Shown: positions 62,495 through 64,000 of the stretch, piece after piece
Layout: every line of letters starts with the position of its first letter
How positions within the stretch are numbered: position 1 is the first letter of the stretch
NCBI GenBank assembly: GCA_947628715.1
Contig: CANRAW010000001.1
Coordinates: 102,780-166,779 of the forward strand
Length of the DNA: 64,000 nt
Reading direction: 5' to 3'
Source of the DNA: an uncultured Clostridia bacterium
GTDB taxonomy: Bacteria > Bacillota > Clostridia > TANB77 > CAG-508
Program-made: the position numbers and the translations under genes
Notes under the pieces: model-generated
Seen by the model: the letters and a program-made list of their open reading frames with translations, nothing else
What the model was told of the DNA's origin: nothing
The model's database searches: none

Positions 62495-62815
62495 ATTGTT
62501 GGAATTAGGTCAAATAGTTGATTGGAGATATTGATATTGGGGATTATTTATTATATAATTATAATAGTAGTAGAGGAATAGTAGTTTAATAATAATAATT
62601 TAATAGAGTGAAATTTTAAGAGGACGGGTTAGGAAAAATTTTTGAAGGAATTGTGTTTTTAGAAATGCGTTTAAAATGTGTTTTTAAAATAGTGTGTTTT
62701 AAGGTGAAAATTTTGAGGTGTGAAAATTTGTTATTACAGCCCGAGTGTGTGAGGCGAATTGGGTAAAATTTCAAATAAATAGCCCCCGGGTTTAATTAAA
62801 AAATTTAATCAAATC
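62495..62815. other. Gene-free spacer at a composition boundary
   Basis: No gene seen. AT-rich sequence gives way after about 62740 to more GC-containing sequence (CAGCCCGAGTGTGTGAGGCG, CCCCCGGG), marking the transition to the right-end gene. Confidence 0.5.
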
Positions 62816-62821
62816 AGGGCG

Positions 62822-62850
62822 AAAAAACCCGCCCGCAAATTTGCGGGCGG
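62822..62850 (-). terminator. Strong GC-rich terminator after the exonuclease gene
   Basis: A perfect 11-bp stem (CCGCCCGCAAA / TTTGCGGGCGG) followed on the minus strand by GGGTTTTTT. Its GC content contrasts with the AT-rich stems of the other terminators. Confidence 0.9.
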
Positions 62851-62892
62851 AAAAATTTGCTTTTGTTTTTTATCGTTGATTTACAGTCGGTA

Positions 62893-64000
62893 TCAACGCA
62901 TCATCTTCTTGATGATTCTCTCGCATTCTTCTAAATAGTTCACTAAGTTATATAATAATACTTCTTCTTTGAATGTCCTACAAAACATCGTTTCAACGTG
63001 TTCAATAATTGCCTCAACCTTTTCAAGGAGCGGATCGCCGTGTGCTTTATCCATATAGCAACGCACTAAAACATCACTGTATTTTATTGTAAATAACTGT
63101 ATAGTTTTTTCTGCCCTGTACTGGTAGAAATCCGCTATACGTTCGGGTTTTTTATCTCCCTTTTTTTCACAAATTTCAAGAATGCTGTCTAACTGTCTTG
63201 AAAGTGTTGTGACGGTTTTTTCAACCTCTGTTGGGGGTTTGATTATAGGGGCATTCAAATAGTTATATTTTTCCGGGGTTCTGTATCCCTGTTGCAATAA
63301 CTCTCTCAAGATGTCCAACTCGTCAAGGGCATCCGCCTGACCTTCATGTACTTCAGTATATCCGTTACAGTTAAATAAATATCTATAAACGGTTTCGGCG
63401 GTACTTTTTGCTCGACCTGTTTCTGTGGTGTAGTCATGCCTTTTTGCCCAGTCTAAATAATCAGGACTATTTACAAGGGGGATCGCATATTCCCGAATAT
63501 CGACCCATTTGTAAGTATCAGATAATCCCATACATTCAAGAATTGATTTGTCAAATTTGCAGTTGTATGCAAATATCTGTTTTACACCGTAAGCGTGCAA
63601 AGCCTTTTCTAAATCGTCAACAGCGTTTTTGTCGTACCAGTAAACACGATAGCTATTTTTCTTCATGTAATCCGCATTCATTAGAATTTTTGTTTCGTGA
63701 TTGTTGCCTCCCTGGATTTTGTCAAGTTTTTTTGCCGATTCCATACAGGGAGCAATGTTATCAGGTAAAAACGCCGTAACAGTCTTGTATATATTGAAGG
63801 TCTCGCTATCAACGATTATACAACCCCAGTTATAAGCTTTTTTAATATCGTTGTAACCCTCACAATCAAACACCGCAAAGCACGGAGCCCAGCTTTTAGA
63901 CGTTATTGCAGTTGTTTCACTGTTTGCAGTTGTTTCACTGTTTGCAGTTGTTTCACTGTTTGCAGTTGTTTCACTGTTTGCAGTTGTTTCACTGTTTGCA
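62893..64000 (-). CDS. DEDD-type 3'-5' exonuclease, 5' end outside the window
   Basis: A partial gene. It has DnaQ/RNase-T-like motifs: FAVFDCEGY (DxE, Exo I), IFAYNCKFDKS (Exo II) and EGQADALDELDILREL (Exo III, AxxD). A helical C-terminal region of about 130 residues follows. The frame is open upstream of the GTG at 63873 through ITSKSWAPC and an 18-bp repeat encoding NSETTA five times, so the protein starts beyond 64000. Codon use is more GC-rich than in the rest of the window, with no TAG needed. Proofreading or DNA processing is likely; fusion to a polymerase or linker protein is possible. Confidence 0.78.
   Translation of the reverse strand, partial: ANSETTANSETTANSETTANSETTANSETTAITSKSWAPCFAVFDCEGYNDIKKAYNWGCIIVDSETFNIYKTVTAFLPDNIAPCMESAKKLDKIQGGNNHETKILMNADYMKKNSYRVYWYDKNAVDDLEKALHAYGVKQIFAYNCKFDKSILECMGLSDTYKWVDIREYAIPLVNSPDYLDWAKRHDYTTETGRAKSTAETVYRYLFNCNGYTEVHEGQADALDELDILRELLQQGYRTPEKYNYLNAPIIKPPTEVEKTVTTLSRQLDSILEICEKKGDKKPERIADFYQYRAEKTIQLFTIKYSDVLVRCYMDKAHGDPLLEKVEAIIEHVETMFCRTFKEEVLLYNLVNYLEECERIIKKMMR
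63906..64000. repeat. 18-bp tandem repeat encoding NSETTA
   Basis: GCAGTTGTTTCACTGTTT is repeated exactly about five times up to the window edge. On the minus strand it is an in-frame hexapeptide repeat, NSETTA, a likely flexible linker before the exonuclease domain. Confidence 0.9.

Noticed and set aside
1..64000. Possible suppressor tRNA or other tRNA genes
   Set aside because: I looked for T-arm-like GGTTCGAATCC patterns in the gene-free stretches and introns. Only intron core sequences (for example TTCGGTTCGGATT near 11420 and 57240) resembled them, and they lack a cloverleaf. The TAG-decoding tRNA is presumably elsewhere.

Overview
The window looks like about 64 kb of a tailed, long-tailed (siphovirus-type) phage genome from an AT-rich Firmicutes-like host. 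The evidence for this is strong AGGAGG-type ribosome sites, TTGACT-17-TATAAT promoters, and a complete head/tail morphogenesis block with terminase, portal, protease/scaffold, HK97-type capsid, tail tube, tape measure, Dit and Tal-like proteins. The minus-strand genes only become open when TAG is read as an amino acid. Conserved motifs identify it as glutamine: GSRQQSRF in the tape measure, KSQSME and GLQVLGD in the prohead protease, the Dit N-terminus, RuvC, and an invariant Q in tail paralogues. TAA and TGA remain stops. No suppressor tRNA was seen in the window.

Layout. Positions 1-8974 (plus strand) carry replication and nucleotide-metabolism genes: a DnaE-type DNA polymerase III alpha split by a LAGLIDADG intron, a possible B12-binding-like protein, a ClpP-like protease, a dUTPase and a RuvC-like resolvase. 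A bidirectional terminator at 8981-9012 separates these from a convergent minus-strand late region (61890 down to 9015). In transcription order that region holds a zinc-ribbon protein, terminase, portal, protease-scaffold fusion, capsid, connector-type genes, four paralogous tail-tube-type proteins, two unknown tail genes, a 2,614-residue tape measure, Dit, Tal and distal small proteins. A consensus promoter (62466-62494) followed by two hairpins with identical loops heads this late unit. The right end (62893-64000) is a DEDD exonuclease gene with a different base composition, running out of the window through an 18-bp tandem repeat.

The exceptional feature is the density of group I introns. 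I count 15, totalling about 9.5 kb. There are six in the tape-measure gene (five with homing-type genes of four kinds), six in the terminase large subunit, and one each in dnaE, a tail-tube paralogue and a distal structural gene. In the tape measure, four consecutive introns cut a stretch of about 30 coding bases (ENIGTA-LKT-IIARFTE) into micro-exons of 8, 9 and 12 nt. In the terminase, one exon is only 21 nt. Splice sites were set by three tests: U.G-ended P1 helices, a terminal G, and restoration of conserved protein motifs in frame. The joined exon lengths are exact multiples of three in every split gene.

Other notable points are an in-frame TGA followed by a 106-codon extension in one tail-tube paralogue (candidate readthrough), a frameshifted GIY-YIG gene, an HNH gene interrupted by TGA, and an intron-encoded protein made of zinc-finger modules with no visible nuclease motif.
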